Shown: positions 7,076-16,242 of the stretch, in pieces
Layout: every line of letters begins with the position of its first letter
Position numbering within the stretch: the first letter of the stretch is position 1
Origin: JAPLJU01 sp964547985
Lineage (GTDB): Bacteria > Desulfobacterota > Syntrophia > Syntrophales > UBA2192
DNA length: 64,000 bases
NCBI GenBank assembly: GCA_964547985.1
Contig: CAZJPV010000001.1
Span: 1 to 64,000, forward strand
Direction of reading: 5' to 3'
Notes under the pieces: generated by a model
Databases searched by the model: none
What the model was told of the DNA's origin: nothing
Seen by the model: the letters and a program-made list of their open reading frames with translations, nothing else
Program-made: the position numbers and the translations under genes

Positions 7076-9097
7076 ATGAATGATTACGACTCATCAGCCT
7101 TCAAGAAACCCGAAAGACGGAAAAAATCAGGGAGGATTCTCCTCTTTTTAGCGGCGGTCTTTGTTTTTTCACTCCTCGTTGCCGGGGGCGCGGCCCTTTT
7201 CGACGAGTACATGGGGAAGACAAAAGGCGGCGAGGGGTGGCTTTTTAGGACAAGAGACGTCATTTCCACTTTTCTCGGTCAGAAACCGCATTTTTACCAT
7301 CTCGTCGTCGAGAGAAACGGTGCCGACGAGAGGATCACGGAGGATAACGTCTTCGTTTTGACGTACCGGGACGAGTTCGTCATCAAGGAGGCCACCACAA
7401 GCTCTCCATTCAGTCGCGGGATCACTGTCGATGTGGAGGGCGCGGGAGGAGACAGTGACCTTCGTGTCCTTCTGAAGGGCGTTGAACTCGTGGACCGGGT
7501 CGTTCGCGAAAAGGCGGCGGCGCCGTCTAAAACGGAGAGGGTTTACGCCTATGGTATCGTCGTCAAATTCAAGGGGGAGGAGATTGCCAGGATCCCGGTG
7601 CAGGTGGAGGTTTCTCCCCAGGACTGGCTCCGATTCGCGAAGGCTTCCGAAAGCCAGCGATCGCAGATCCAGTACCTGGAGCGGGCCGTGGCCGAAAGCA
7701 AGGACGACGTAAATCTTCGGAAGGCCCTCGCGGCGGCGCACGTGAAGGCGGGAAACGTTGACCGGGCCATCCGGGAGTACCGGACCGTTCTGGCCGCAAA
7801 ACCCGGCGATGCGGTCGCGCTGGCGGAACTCTCACGCTGCTACCTGGCCAAGAAGGATTATCTCCAGGCCCAGGAGACGGCCCAGCGCCTCGTCAAGGTC
7901 AAACCGAAGGACGCAGGCGCCTATGCCATCATCGCCCTTGCCTATGGGAAGCAGAAAAAGTGGGACCGGGCCATCGCCAATTACCAGGAATCACTGAAAT
8001 GGAACCCCGATGACGTCAATGTCCTCATGAATCTCGGCGAGGCCTATGAGATGGTCGGTAAAAACCAGGGCGCCATCGAGCAATACAAGAAGGCCCTCCA
8101 GAAAAACCCGCAGGATAAGACGATCAAGGCGGCTTTGGCCGACGCGTACAAGCGTAGCGGTGATCACCAGGCGGCCATCAAGCTCTACTCGGAGGTGATC
8201 ACGGAAAAGCCGAGAGAGGCCGGGGCCCGCAAGGCCCTTGGTCCGGCCCAGGGGGCCAAGGGAAACTGGAAGGAGGAAATCGAGGAATACAAGAAAGCCC
8301 TCAAGGCCAAGCCCGATGATCCCGTCACCCGGTACAACCTGGCCCTGGCTTACGAGAAAGGGAAGATGTACCGGGAGGCCGCTTCGGAATATGAAAAGGT
8401 GCTGACCGTCAAACCCAACGATGCGGAAGCCCTGAGCCGGCTTTCGAATATCTATTTTCAGGAAAAGCGCTACCGAGATGCCGTGCTCTTTCTGAACAAA
8501 CTGAAAAAATTGGCACCGAAAAATGCGACGGTCTATGCCCACACCGGCTTTGCCTACGGCGAGATGAAACAGTACAAGGAGGCCTCCTGGAACTACGCGA
8601 AGGCGATCGAGCTCGGAAGCAAGGACCCGCAGGTGCGCTACAACCTCGCCACCGTCTATGGCAAAATGGGGAGGGAAAAGGATGCCATCCGCGAGTATGA
8701 GAAATTTGCCGCCGTGAGCCCAAACACCGAGGTCCTTACGATCCTCGGGGAATATTATGTGAAGACCAAGAACTATGACGGGGCGATCAAGGCCTACAAG
8801 AAACTCACTGTTATGGAGGGGGGCAAGGCCGCGGGCTATTCAGGCCTCGGCCGCGTTTACGATCTGAAGGGGCAGACGGACCAGGCCATTGAAAATTACA
8901 GGACGGCCCTCAAGCATAACAAGAAAGATGAAAAAATATACCTGCAGCTGGCGAGGGCCTATGAGAAAAAGGGGAGGAACGGGGAAGCCATGGAAGCCTA
9001 CACGAGCGCTTACAACATCAACCCCGATTCCGGTGAGGCGGCCGACGGGATCACGAGACTGAAGATCAGCGAGATTCAGAAAAAACACAAGGAGTGA
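7076..9097 (+). CDS. Membrane-anchored tetratricopeptide repeat protein
   Basis: 673 residues. A short basic N-terminus precedes one transmembrane segment (about 22-42), a non-repetitive domain follows to about 195, and then roughly a dozen TPR units run to the end. Typical units read as ALAYEKGKMYREAASEYEKV or LGEAYEMVGKNQGAIEQYKK. The long repeat tail is predicted to be periplasmic and should act as a protein-binding scaffold. The stop overlaps possible kdsA starts and the gene is co-directional with xerD and kds, so it may be transcribed with the LPS genes. No enzymatic motif is seen. TPR proteins near LPS genes can be assembly factors such as LapB, but the middle domain and lack of a rubredoxin-type Cys cluster argue against calling it LapB. 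Confidence 0.85.
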   Translation: MNDYDSSAFKKPERRKKSGRILLFLAAVFVFSLLVAGGAALFDEYMGKTKGGEGWLFRTRDVISTFLGQKPHFYHLVVERNGADERITEDNVFVLTYRDEFVIKEATTSSPFSRGITVDVEGAGGDSDLRVLLKGVELVDRVVREKAAAPSKTERVYAYGIVVKFKGEEIARIPVQVEVSPQDWLRFAKASESQRSQIQYLERAVAESKDDVNLRKALAAAHVKAGNVDRAIREYRTVLAAKPGDAVALAELSRCYLAKKDYLQAQETAQRLVKVKPKDAGAYAIIALAYGKQKKWDRAIANYQESLKWNPDDVNVLMNLGEAYEMVGKNQGAIEQYKKALQKNPQDKTIKAALADAYKRSGDHQAAIKLYSEVITEKPREAGARKALGPAQGAKGNWKEEIEEYKKALKAKPDDPVTRYNLALAYEKGKMYREAASEYEKVLTVKPNDAEALSRLSNIYFQEKRYRDAVLFLNKLKKLAPKNATVYAHTGFAYGEMKQYKEASWNYAKAIELGSKDPQVRYNLATVYGKMGREKDAIREYEKFAAVSPNTEVLTILGEYYVKTKNYDGAIKAYKKLTVMEGGKAAGYSGLGRVYDLKGQTDQAIENYRTALKHNKKDEKIYLQLARAYEKKGRNGEAMEAYTSAYNINPDSGEAADGITRLKISEIQKKHKE

Positions 9098-9117
9098 CGG
9101 GGGACAGCGCAGTGCGT

Positions 9118-9948
9118 ATGAAAAAAATCAAGATCGGGAAAGCGGTCATGGGCGGCGGGGAGCCCTTTGTCCTCATTGCGGGCCCCTGCGTGATCGAGGA
9201 TGAGGGAAAGACGATGGAAATCGCCGCTCATCTGAAAAAACTCACGGAGAAACTGGGGATCTCCTTCATCTTCAAGGCTTCCTACGATAAGGCAAACCGG
9301 ACCTCCCTGGACGCTTATCGGGGCCCGGGCTTTGAGAAAGGTCTCAAGATTCTGAAGAAGATCAAAGACAGGCTCGGCATCCCGGTTTTGTCCGATGTGC
9401 ATCGTTTCGAGGAAATCGAGAGGGCTTCGGGCATCCTCGATGTCATTCAGGTTCCGGCCTTCCTCTGCCGTCAGACCGACTTCATCCTCGAGGTGGCCAA
9501 AAGGGCAAGGGTGATCAACATCAAGAAGGGGCAGTTTCTCGCGCCGTGGGACGTGGCCCACATCATACGAAAGGTCGTCTCGACGGGCAACGATAACCTC
9601 CTGATCACGGAGCGAGGGACGACCTTCGGGTACAACAATCTCGTCTCGGATTTCAGGTCCATTGCCGTTCTTCGCTCCCTCGGCTACCCCGTCGCCTACG
9701 ACGCCACCCACAGTGTGCAACTGCCGGGAGGTGCCGGGGACGCTTCGGGCGGCGAGAGGGAAATGGTTCCGGGACTTTCCCGGGCGGCCGTCGCCGTGGG
9801 CGTGGACGCCCTCTTCATGGAGGTGCATCCCCGGCCCGACGAGGCCCTCTGCGACGGTCCAAACTCCCTTGCGTTGAGCGCGCTCCCCAGGCTGCTTCTA
9901 ATGCTGAAGGCCATCGACGGTATCGTCAAGGAAAGGGTTCGGATATGA
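9118..9948 (+). CDS. kdsA: 3-deoxy-8-phosphooctulonate synthase (Kdo-8-P synthase)
   Basis: Condenses phosphoenolpyruvate with D-arabinose 5-phosphate to make Kdo-8-phosphate for the LPS inner core. Recognisable segments include KASYDKANRTS, FLCRQTDF, KGQFLAPWD, ERGTTFGYNNLV and HSVQLPGG. The N-terminal IAGPCVIED carries Cys at the place of the metal-binding Cys of class II (metal-dependent) enzymes such as Aquifex KdsA; class I enzymes have Asn there. I place the start at ATG 9118. The frame is open further upstream (GTG 9094, GTG 9112), and a GGGGGA before 9112 leaves GTG 9112 possible. It overlaps kdsC by four bases (ATGA), so the two are probably translationally coupled. Confidence 0.95.
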   Translation: MKKIKIGKAVMGGGEPFVLIAGPCVIEDEGKTMEIAAHLKKLTEKLGISFIFKASYDKANRTSLDAYRGPGFEKGLKILKKIKDRLGIPVLSDVHRFEEIERASGILDVIQVPAFLCRQTDFILEVAKRARVINIKKGQFLAPWDVAHIIRKVVSTGNDNLLITERGTTFGYNNLVSDFRSIAVLRSLGYPVAYDATHSVQLPGGAGDASGGEREMVPGLSRAAVAVGVDALFMEVHPRPDEALCDGPNSLALSALPRLLLMLKAIDGIVKERVRI

Positions 9949-10487
9949 AAGGACTTTCGAAGTCACCGAACACTCAGCGAGTTAAAAAGATCAAGATCCT
10001 CGTGCTCGATGTGGATGGTGTCCTCACCGACGGTCGGATCATCATGGATGACCGCGGCCGGGAGATCAAGTTCTTTGATGTTCGTGACGGGCATGGACTG
10101 AAAATGCTCATGCGCACGGGCATCGAAATCGTTTTTCTGACGGGTCGAATGTCCAGGGTTGTCGAGCACCGGGCCAGGGAACTGGGCATCACCGAGGTCT
10201 ATCAGGGGGCCCGGGACAAGGTTGAGATCTTCGAGGCTGTCCTGAAAAGAAAAGGACTCCAGGCGGCCCAGGCGGCTTACGCGGGCGATGATATCGTCGA
10301 TGTGCCCGTCCTGAAAAGGGCCGGATTTTCCGTGGCCGTGGCCAACGCTGTCGCCGAGGCCAAGAGGGCCGCGCATTACGTGACGAAAAACAAGGGGGGA
10401 CGTGGCGCGGTCCGGGAGGTTTGCGAAATCATCCTCAAGGGACAGGGCCGGTGGACGGATATCAAGAAGAGATACGAAATCCCTTAG
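9945..10487 (+). CDS. kdsC: Kdo-8-phosphate phosphatase
   Basis: HAD-superfamily phosphatase that removes phosphate from the KdsA product to give Kdo. Motif I is LDVDGVLTDG (Asp22 nucleophile, Asp24), motif II Thr lies in FLTGRMS, and motif IV is AGDDIVDVPV. There is no large cap, and the length of 180 residues is normal for the C0 tetrameric family. The ATG overlaps the kdsA stop. The 79 bases between its stop and lptC hold no obvious terminator, so the LPS genes are likely one operon. Confidence 0.94.
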   Translation: MKGLSKSPNTQRVKKIKILVLDVDGVLTDGRIIMDDRGREIKFFDVRDGHGLKMLMRTGIEIVFLTGRMSRVVEHRARELGITEVYQGARDKVEIFEAVLKRKGLQAAQAAYAGDDIVDVPVLKRAGFSVAVANAVAEAKRAAHYVTKNKGGRGAVREVCEIILKGQGRWTDIKKRYEIP

Positions 10488-10566
10488 ACGGTCAGGGGAA
10501 AACATGTTTGGACTTTACAGAAGCAGCACCGGGTGATATGTTTTCGCCACCAGTTGAAAGAAAGGT

Positions 10567-11163
10567 ATGCAGCGCAACGTTTTCAAGTCTTTATGGGGGG
10601 CCGTCCGGGCACGTTCGCAAACGCAGAAGATACTCCTGCTGGGAAGCCTGTGCATCATTCTGATCATCGCCGGCTTTTTCGTCACTCAGGGATTGGAGGA
10701 TCGAACCGAGAATGAGGGCACATTAAAAATCCTGACGGACGATGCGGATGTCCACATCAAAAATGCCCATTACACCGAGGTGACGGACAGCGGCACCGTC
10801 TGGGAGATCAATGCGGAATCGGTCAGTTTTGTCCGCAAAGACAACCTCGCCTATTTTGACAAAGTCAGGATCAAGCTCACGTTGAACGACGGCAAGAGCT
10901 ATGTCCTGACGGGCGATAAAGGGATACTCCATACGGACACCAAAAATGCAGAACTCCGGGGGGATGTGACCGTGACCTCCAGTCGCGGTTGGCGCTTTGA
11001 CACGGAGGCGTTAAAATATTTTGATGCCGACCAGGTGGTTCGGGCGGACAAAGACATCAAGCTGAAATCGACGAAGCTGGAAATCCAAGGCGTCGGGATG
11101 TCCGTCTATCTGAAGACGGAGGAGGTCAAACTATCATCCAAGGTGAATGCCGTCCTTTGGTAG
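10567..11163 (+). CDS. lptC: LPS export ABC transporter periplasmic protein LptC
   Basis: Bitopic inner-membrane protein that receives LPS from LptBFG and passes it to LptA. It has a basic N-terminus, one membrane segment near residues 24-41 (LLGSLCIILIIAGFFV), then a beta-jellyroll domain with repeated strands such as WEINAESVSF and LRGDVTVTSS. At 198 residues it is typical. AAAGAAAGGT precedes the ATG. lptA and lptB follow directly. lptF and lptG are not in the window, as is common. Sequence identity of LptC is low in general, so the call leans on its fold pattern and position. Confidence 0.9.
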   Translation: MQRNVFKSLWGAVRARSQTQKILLLGSLCIILIIAGFFVTQGLEDRTENEGTLKILTDDADVHIKNAHYTEVTDSGTVWEINAESVSFVRKDNLAYFDKVRIKLTLNDGKSYVLTGDKGILHTDTKNAELRGDVTVTSSRGWRFDTEALKYFDADQVVRADKDIKLKSTKLEIQGVGMSVYLKTEEVKLSSKVNAVLW

Positions 11164-11172
11164 CGGTGGTTT

Positions 11173-11751
11173 ATGACGGGTGAGAAAAAGAAGAGGTTTT
11201 TCATCACCGCCGTAACCGCCGTGTCCTTTTTGATCCTGACGACATCAGGACCTGTAGTCGGCCGTGAGGAGGGCGTTTTCGGCAGTTTTCAACGGGGGGA
11301 GGGCAAACCGACCCATATCACCGCCGACCGCTTGGAGGCTTACAAAGAAAAGGAGATGGCCACCTTTTCAGGCCATGTGGTGGCCACACAGGACGACTGG
11401 GTTATCCAATCGGATACGCTCACGTTTTACTTTGAAAAGACGGACGCGTCCGACCAGGTCGGATCAAAAAAGATCGAGGGGACCGGAGGACTATCGAGGA
11501 TAGAAGCCCGGGGGAACGTCAGGATCACGCAGGGGGAGCGAATCGTCACGGGCGAGCAGGCGATATTTTACCGGGAGGAACAGAAAGTCATCGTCACCGG
11601 AAACCCCGTTTTGAAAGAAGGGGAAAACGTCATCAAGGGCGACAGGGTCATCGTCTACCTGGAAGAGAAACGGGGGGTGGTGGAAGGAGCCAAGGGCAAG
11701 CGGGTGTCGGCGACGATCTATCCCGACGAAAATAAAGAAAAGAAAAAGTAG
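11173..11751 (+). CDS. lptA: LPS transport periplasmic bridge protein LptA
   Basis: OstA-fold protein whose multimers form the LPS bridge across the periplasm. The signal peptide is clear (basic KKKR, hydrophobic TAVTAVSFLILTTS, cleavage near residues 30-35). The mature part carries the LptA pattern: PTHITADRLEAYKEK, ATFSGHVVATQDDW, ARGNVRITQGERIVTGEQA. A Lys-rich tail closes the 192-residue protein. It begins nine bases after lptC and ends five bases before lptB, consistent with a tight lptCAB operon. Confidence 0.92.
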   Translation: MTGEKKKRFFITAVTAVSFLILTTSGPVVGREEGVFGSFQRGEGKPTHITADRLEAYKEKEMATFSGHVVATQDDWVIQSDTLTFYFEKTDASDQVGSKKIEGTGGLSRIEARGNVRITQGERIVTGEQAIFYREEQKVIVTGNPVLKEGENVIKGDRVIVYLEEKRGVVEGAKGKRVSATIYPDENKEKKK

Positions 11752-11756
11752 GAACG

Positions 11757-12479
11757 ATGGGGAGTCTGACCGCGACGGGGTTGACTAAAATATACAACGC
11801 GAGACCTGTGGTCAACGCCGTTCATCTTGAGATTCGTCAGGGTGAGGTCGTCGGGCTCCTGGGTCCCAACGGCGCGGGTAAAACGACGACTTTTTACATG
11901 ATTGTCGGCCTCATTTCACCGGACAGCGGCAGCATTTTGCTTGATACGGAGGACATAACCCGATATCCTATGTATGTGCGGGCCAGAAAGGGCATCAGCT
12001 ACCTGCCCCAGGAGCCGTCGGTGTTCCGGAAGCTGACGGTGAGAGAAAATATCATGGCCATTCTCGAAACGCTCGGCCTGGAGACTTCGGAGCGTGAAGA
12101 ACGGCTGAGGCAGCTTCTGGGGGAACTGGATCTTTCAAATCTGGCCCATCATATGGCCTATTCTCTCTCCGGGGGTGAGAGAAGGCGGGTGGAAATCACG
12201 AGGGCCCTCGTGACATCCCCCCGGTTTATTCTTCTGGATGAGCCCTTTGCGGGGATCGATCCTCTGGCCGTTGCGGATATCCAGAAGATCATTTTCAAAC
12301 TGAAAGCAAAGGGGATTGGTGTTATCATCTCTGATCATAATGTCCGGGAAACCCTTTCCGTGTGTGACAGGGCCTATATCCTCAACGAGGGGGTTCTTCT
12401 CATCGAGGGTGGCCCTGATGAAATCGCCAGCAGCGATATCGCAAAGAAGTTTTACCTGGGAGAAGATTTCAAGTTTTGA
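11757..12479 (+). CDS. lptB: LPS export ABC transporter ATP-binding protein LptB
   Basis: Cytoplasmic ATPase that powers LPS extraction by LptFG. Walker A GPNGAGKTT is near residues 36-44, the Q-loop in YLPQEPSVF, the signature LSGGERRRVEI, Walker B RFILLDEPFAGIDP, and the switch His in ISDHNVRE. At 240 residues it is the standard length. The spacing to lptA is five bases. rpoN follows after 25 bases, the conserved lptB-rpoN order of proteobacteria. Confidence 0.96.
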   Translation: MGSLTATGLTKIYNARPVVNAVHLEIRQGEVVGLLGPNGAGKTTTFYMIVGLISPDSGSILLDTEDITRYPMYVRARKGISYLPQEPSVFRKLTVRENIMAILETLGLETSEREERLRQLLGELDLSNLAHHMAYSLSGGERRRVEITRALVTSPRFILLDEPFAGIDPLAVADIQKIIFKLKAKGIGVIISDHNVRETLSVCDRAYILNEGVLLIEGGPDEIASSDIAKKFYLGEDFKF

Positions 12480-12504
12480 TTTCGGGGACCGTTAGGTAAG
12501 GGAG

Positions 12505-13962
12505 ATGGCTTACGAACTCAAACAGAGCCTGAAGTTGACGCAGCAGCTGATCATGACGCCTCAGCTGCAGCAGGCCATCAAGCTGCTTCAGCTCTCCCGG
12601 CTCGAACTCGTTGACATGATCCAGCAGGAAATGGAGGAAAATCCCCTGCTCGAGGAAAGCGCAACGGAGGAATATCCGGAAGAGGAAATGGCGCCCGAAG
12701 TCGAGGACGTCAAGGTTGCCGAGAAAACGGTGGAGCTGACGGGCGAGGGGGACGGCAAGGAGGAGTTCGACTGGGACAGCTATATCGAGGACTACGGCCC
12801 CATGAGGGTGAGTTACGACCGTGAGGATGATGAGGGACCCTCCTGGGAAAACATGCTCACCAAGAAAACAACCCTGACAGACCATCTCATTTGGCAGTTG
12901 AGTCTGTCACGATTGGATGAGCAGTACCGGAGCATTGGTGAGCAGATTATTGGAAACCTCGACAACAATGGATATCTCGTCACAACGGTGGAGGAGATTG
13001 CTGCCCAGGAAGGGGTCGATGCGGAAACCGTGGAGGCCGTTCTCAGGAAGATACAGGAATTCGATCCCCCGGGCGTTGCGGCCCGGGACCTGAAGGAATG
13101 TCTCCTGATTCAATCGAAATATCTCGGTGTAGTGAACCCGCTCGCCGAAGCCATCATCCGGGATCACCTCAACGAGATGGAGACAAAGAATTACAATGCC
13201 ATCGCGAGAAAGATGAAGATGCCCCTCTCGGCGGTTCTGGATGCCGTTCTCTTTATCAGCAACATGGACCCGAAGCCCGGCCTTTTATACAATGAAGACC
13301 GGCCCCAATATATCGTGCCGGACGTGTACGTGTTCAAAGTGGTCGATGAGTACAAAATCATCCTGAATGACGAGGGGCTTCCGAGGCTGAGGATCAGTAA
13401 TTTCTACCGGGAGATTCTCGGGGGCGTCGGAGACGGTGGGTCAAGCGGGGAGGAATGCAAAAAGTATATCAAGGACCGCCTGCAGTCGGCGACCTGGCTC
13501 ATCAAAAGCATTCAGCAGAGACAGCGAACCATTTATAAAGTCACCGAGAGCATCGTCAAGTTTCAAAGAGAATTTTTTGACCAGGGGATCAATTTCCTCA
13601 AACCCCTGGTATTAAGGGACGTGGCCGATGACGTGGAGATGCACGAATCCACGATCAGCCGCGTCACCACCAACAAATATGTCCACACGCCGAGAGGCAT
13701 CTTCGAACTCAAGTATTTCTTCAACAGCAGCATCAGCAGGACCAGCGGGGATTTCATCGCTTCCAAGAGCGTCCAGGAAGATATCAGGAAAATCATCAGC
13801 ATGGAAGATGCGCGGAAACCCTTGAGCGACAGTGAAATTGTTGAAAAGCTCAGCGCGAACGGCATTGCCATTGCCCGGCGAACGGTTGCTAAATACCGCG
13901 AGATGATGGGGATACTACCTTCCTCCAAAAGGAAGAAATATTTCTTTAAGCCCAAGGCCTAA
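12505..13962 (+). CDS. rpoN: RNA polymerase sigma-54 factor RpoN
   Basis: Sigma54 directs RNA polymerase to -24/-12 promoters and needs AAA+ activators. The Gln/Leu-rich region I is at the N-terminus (LKQSLKLTQQLIMTPQLQQA), an acidic region II follows, then the core-binding domain and DNA-binding region. The RpoN box ARRTVAKYRE is near the C-terminus. The length of 485 residues is normal. It probably serves PilR at the pilA promoter in this window. It sits in the conserved block lptB-rpoN-hpf-ptsN. Region III ends at a basic tail. Confidence 0.97.
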   Translation: MAYELKQSLKLTQQLIMTPQLQQAIKLLQLSRLELVDMIQQEMEENPLLEESATEEYPEEEMAPEVEDVKVAEKTVELTGEGDGKEEFDWDSYIEDYGPMRVSYDREDDEGPSWENMLTKKTTLTDHLIWQLSLSRLDEQYRSIGEQIIGNLDNNGYLVTTVEEIAAQEGVDAETVEAVLRKIQEFDPPGVAARDLKECLLIQSKYLGVVNPLAEAIIRDHLNEMETKNYNAIARKMKMPLSAVLDAVLFISNMDPKPGLLYNEDRPQYIVPDVYVFKVVDEYKIILNDEGLPRLRISNFYREILGGVGDGGSSGEECKKYIKDRLQSATWLIKSIQQRQRTIYKVTESIVKFQREFFDQGINFLKPLVLRDVADDVEMHESTISRVTTNKYVHTPRGIFELKYFFNSSISRTSGDFIASKSVQEDIRKIISMEDARKPLSDSEIVEKLSANGIAIARRTVAKYREMMGILPSSKRKKYFFKPKA

Positions 13963-14118
13963 TGTCTCTCAGGAAATTCAAAAATCACTCGATAAAAAAA
14001 TAGGGGAAAAAGATGCAGCGGATACCGGGTCGCCCATGCGTGTTTTTCTGCAAAATCTCATGTCAAATGGGTTGATTTCAAAGCAGAAATGCGGTTATCC
14101 GGCATCGGCAAATAATCA

Positions 14119-14147
14119 TTGACATTTCCATTCGACTTCACTATAGA
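14119..14147 (+). promoter_or_regulatory. Sigma70-type promoter for hpf-ptsN-hprK-rapZ
   Basis: TTGACA (14119-14124), a 17-base spacer, then TATAGA (14142-14147). The -35 box is perfect and the -10 box matches four of six bases. Transcription would begin near 14154, about 73 bases before hpf. The remainder of the rpoN-hpf gap (13963-14118) shows no gene. Confidence 0.75.
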
Positions 14148-14226
14148 CGGTCTTTCTTTCGTCGGGATGAAAGGCCTTTACCCCGGGAAGAAATAGGCAG
14201 GGAATTCCGCGCATGAGGAGGCATCG

Positions 14227-14769
14227 GTGATGCAGATTTCCGTGACGTTCAGGAACACCGGATCGGAAGATTGGTTCAAGGATTACATCACAGAGCGGTT
14301 GAAAAAACTCCAGAAATATATCGATAGACCCCTGGAGGCCCATGTTGTGATCTCCGTGGAAAAATTCAGGAATGTGGCCGAGGTGAATGTAACTGCCAAG
14401 GGGGTCAACATCAACGGCAAGGAAGAGGCCAAGGATATGCAACTGGCCGTGGACACCGTGATCGACAAAATCGAGCGTCAGATGAAAAAGCACAAGGAGA
14501 AAATCAGGGGTCACAAGTCGAATGTGGCCAAAGGCGGCGGCCTGACCTCAGCCGGTGTTTATGAGGAAACGGATGAGGAGCCGGCCAGGCTGAGAATCGT
14601 CGAGACAAAAAGAATGGTTCTGCGGCCCATGTCCCTCGATGAAGCCATCATGGAGATAGAGGGCTCGAAGAACCGCTTCGTCATCTACCGGGATTCCAGT
14701 TCGGAGAACATCAGTGTGATCTACAGGCGGGAGGACGGGGCCTATGCCCTGATCGAGGCGAACAGTTAG
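14227..14769 (+). CDS. hpf: Ribosome hibernation promoting factor, long form
   Basis: Binds the 30S decoding region in slow growth and, in the long form, joins ribosomes into 100S dimers. The N-terminal S30AE domain (1-100) begins MQISVTFRNTG and includes HVVISVEKFRNVAEV. The C-terminal dimerisation domain follows a linker and reads RMVLRPMSLDEAIMEIEG and SVIYRREDGAYALIE. At 180 residues it is the long form, not the 95-residue enterobacterial form. It has its own promoter and lies upstream of ptsN by 16 bases. Confidence 0.94.
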   Translation: MMQISVTFRNTGSEDWFKDYITERLKKLQKYIDRPLEAHVVISVEKFRNVAEVNVTAKGVNINGKEEAKDMQLAVDTVIDKIERQMKKHKEKIRGHKSNVAKGGGLTSAGVYEETDEEPARLRIVETKRMVLRPMSLDEAIMEIEGSKNRFVIYRDSSSENISVIYRREDGAYALIEANS

Positions 14770-14785
14770 AACTTGGGATAGCGTC

Positions 14786-15247
14786 ATGCACATCACCGAG
14801 ATTTTCAGAAAAGAATATATCATCGAGGATTTGAAGGCCAAAAACAAACGAGGCGTTCTCGCGGAGCTTTCAGAGATATTTACACTGGGTCCGACCAGGG
14901 TGGACTCGAAGCTCATGGTCGATGTCCTGATGGAGCGCGAGAAACTCGGAAGCACCGGCATCGGGGACGGTATCGCCATCCCTCACGGCAAGCTCAAGGG
15001 ACTGGACACCCTGCTGCTGTCCTTCGGCAGGAGCCGGGAGGGGATTGATTTCGAGTCCATCGACAGTAGACCCGTACATCTCTTCTTTCTCCTGATGGCC
15101 CCTGAGAGTTCCACCGGTCAACACCTGAAAGCGCTGGCGAAGATATCCAGGATGTTGAAAGACGAGCGTTTCAGATCGGAGCTCATGTCAGCCCGATCCG
15201 CTGAGGGCCTTTTCAAAGCGATTGCAGAGAAAGACGAAACATACTAA
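14786..15247 (+). CDS. ptsN: Nitrogen-PTS enzyme IIA (PtsN)
   Basis: PTS EIIA-Ntr domain protein with regulatory rather than sugar-transport roles. The phosphorylated His is His67 in GIAIPHGKL. Further family segments are RPVHLFFLLMAPE and HLKALAKISRML. Length is 153 residues. It is placed between hpf and hprK. Partners PtsP and the HPr-like NPr are not in the window. With HprK next door, the phosphorylation state of this branch may be set by HPr Ser-phosphorylation; that link is inferred from position. Confidence 0.93.
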   Translation: MHITEIFRKEYIIEDLKAKNKRGVLAELSEIFTLGPTRVDSKLMVDVLMEREKLGSTGIGDGIAIPHGKLKGLDTLLLSFGRSREGIDFESIDSRPVHLFFLLMAPESSTGQHLKALAKISRMLKDERFRSELMSARSAEGLFKAIAEKDETY

Positions 15248-15340
15248 AATTCGAAAGTATATGTCATGAATTAGATTCCTTCGAGACAAACCGGCATGCG
15301 GTCTTGATCCCCCTTCGCTGACCGCGATTGTGAGTCTTGA

Positions 15341-16225
15341 ATGACATCGCTTTCCATCAAAGACTTCTTTGAAGGTGGGGAAGAAAGACTGGGTCTCCGT
15401 CTGGTCTCCGGGCACGCCGGGTTGTCGAGGATCATCCAAGACCCCGTCATCTGCACATCCCAGCAAGCCTTTAAAAAGCACCCCGTCCGGCTGCAAAGAG
15501 AAACCATTCTCATTCTAATTCCCGAAGATGTTCTGCATCTGGAGCAGCAATCGGAGCGGGACAGGGGCGAAAAACTCTCCGGGCTTTCCTCCGCCTATCT
15601 CGTCTCAGTCGTCGTTCCCTCAACGGACCGGGCGGCCGATTTTCTCGTGCGGTGGGCCGAAAACACCGGTATCCCCCTCTTTCTTTCTCGCCTCGATGCC
15701 TTCCTCCTCGAAAGCCGGATGATCGGTCATCTCCGGGAGAGGCTGCATCATATCGGAACCCTCCAGGGGGTCTTTCTGGAGGTATCGGGGTTGGGGATAT
15801 TGCTCACCGGAGAGAGCGGCATCGGAAAGAGCGAATGCGCCCTGGAGCTGATGACGAGGGGCCACAAACTGGTTTCCGATGATGTGACGGAAATCGAGAA
15901 AAGAGGGGAGCGGCTCTACGGCCGAAGCCCCGAGGAGATCAAGTATCTCATGGAGATTAAAGGGCTGGGGGTCATCAACGTCGGCACCATCTTCGGAACC
16001 CATGCCGTGCGCGAAGAAATGCCCATCGACCTTGTGGTGGAATTCGTGCCGGCTGAAAAGATCGGGCCGGTGGACGGCACCGCCCCCGCGATGCGCCAGG
16101 CCATGGGCGTTTCCGTCCCGCTGGTCAGGCTGCCGGCAAGACACGGAAGCAACATGGCCACGGTCGTCGAGGTCCTGGCAAAAGATGTTCTCGTAAAAAG
16201 ACGCCAACAGGGAAAGACGGCATAA
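15341..16225 (+). CDS. hprK: HPr kinase/phosphorylase
   Basis: Bifunctional enzyme that phosphorylates or dephosphorylates HPr at Ser46. The N-terminal domain (1-130) is the Hpr_kinase_N fold. The catalytic C-terminal domain has Walker A GESGIGKSECAL, then GHKLVSDDVTEI and IKGLGVINVGTIFG, which are HprK signature segments. At 294 residues it is slightly shorter than Firmicute enzymes (about 310). Start is ATG 15341. Between ptsN and rapZ (18 bases downstream), this order is common in Gram-negative bacteria that use HprK without carbon catabolite repression by CcpA. Confidence 0.93.
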   Translation: MTSLSIKDFFEGGEERLGLRLVSGHAGLSRIIQDPVICTSQQAFKKHPVRLQRETILILIPEDVLHLEQQSERDRGEKLSGLSSAYLVSVVVPSTDRAADFLVRWAENTGIPLFLSRLDAFLLESRMIGHLRERLHHIGTLQGVFLEVSGLGILLTGESGIGKSECALELMTRGHKLVSDDVTEIEKRGERLYGRSPEEIKYLMEIKGLGVINVGTIFGTHAVREEMPIDLVVEFVPAEKIGPVDGTAPAMRQAMGVSVPLVRLPARHGSNMATVVEVLAKDVLVKRRQQGKTA

Positions 16226-16242
16226 AAAAACGGGGGTCAGCG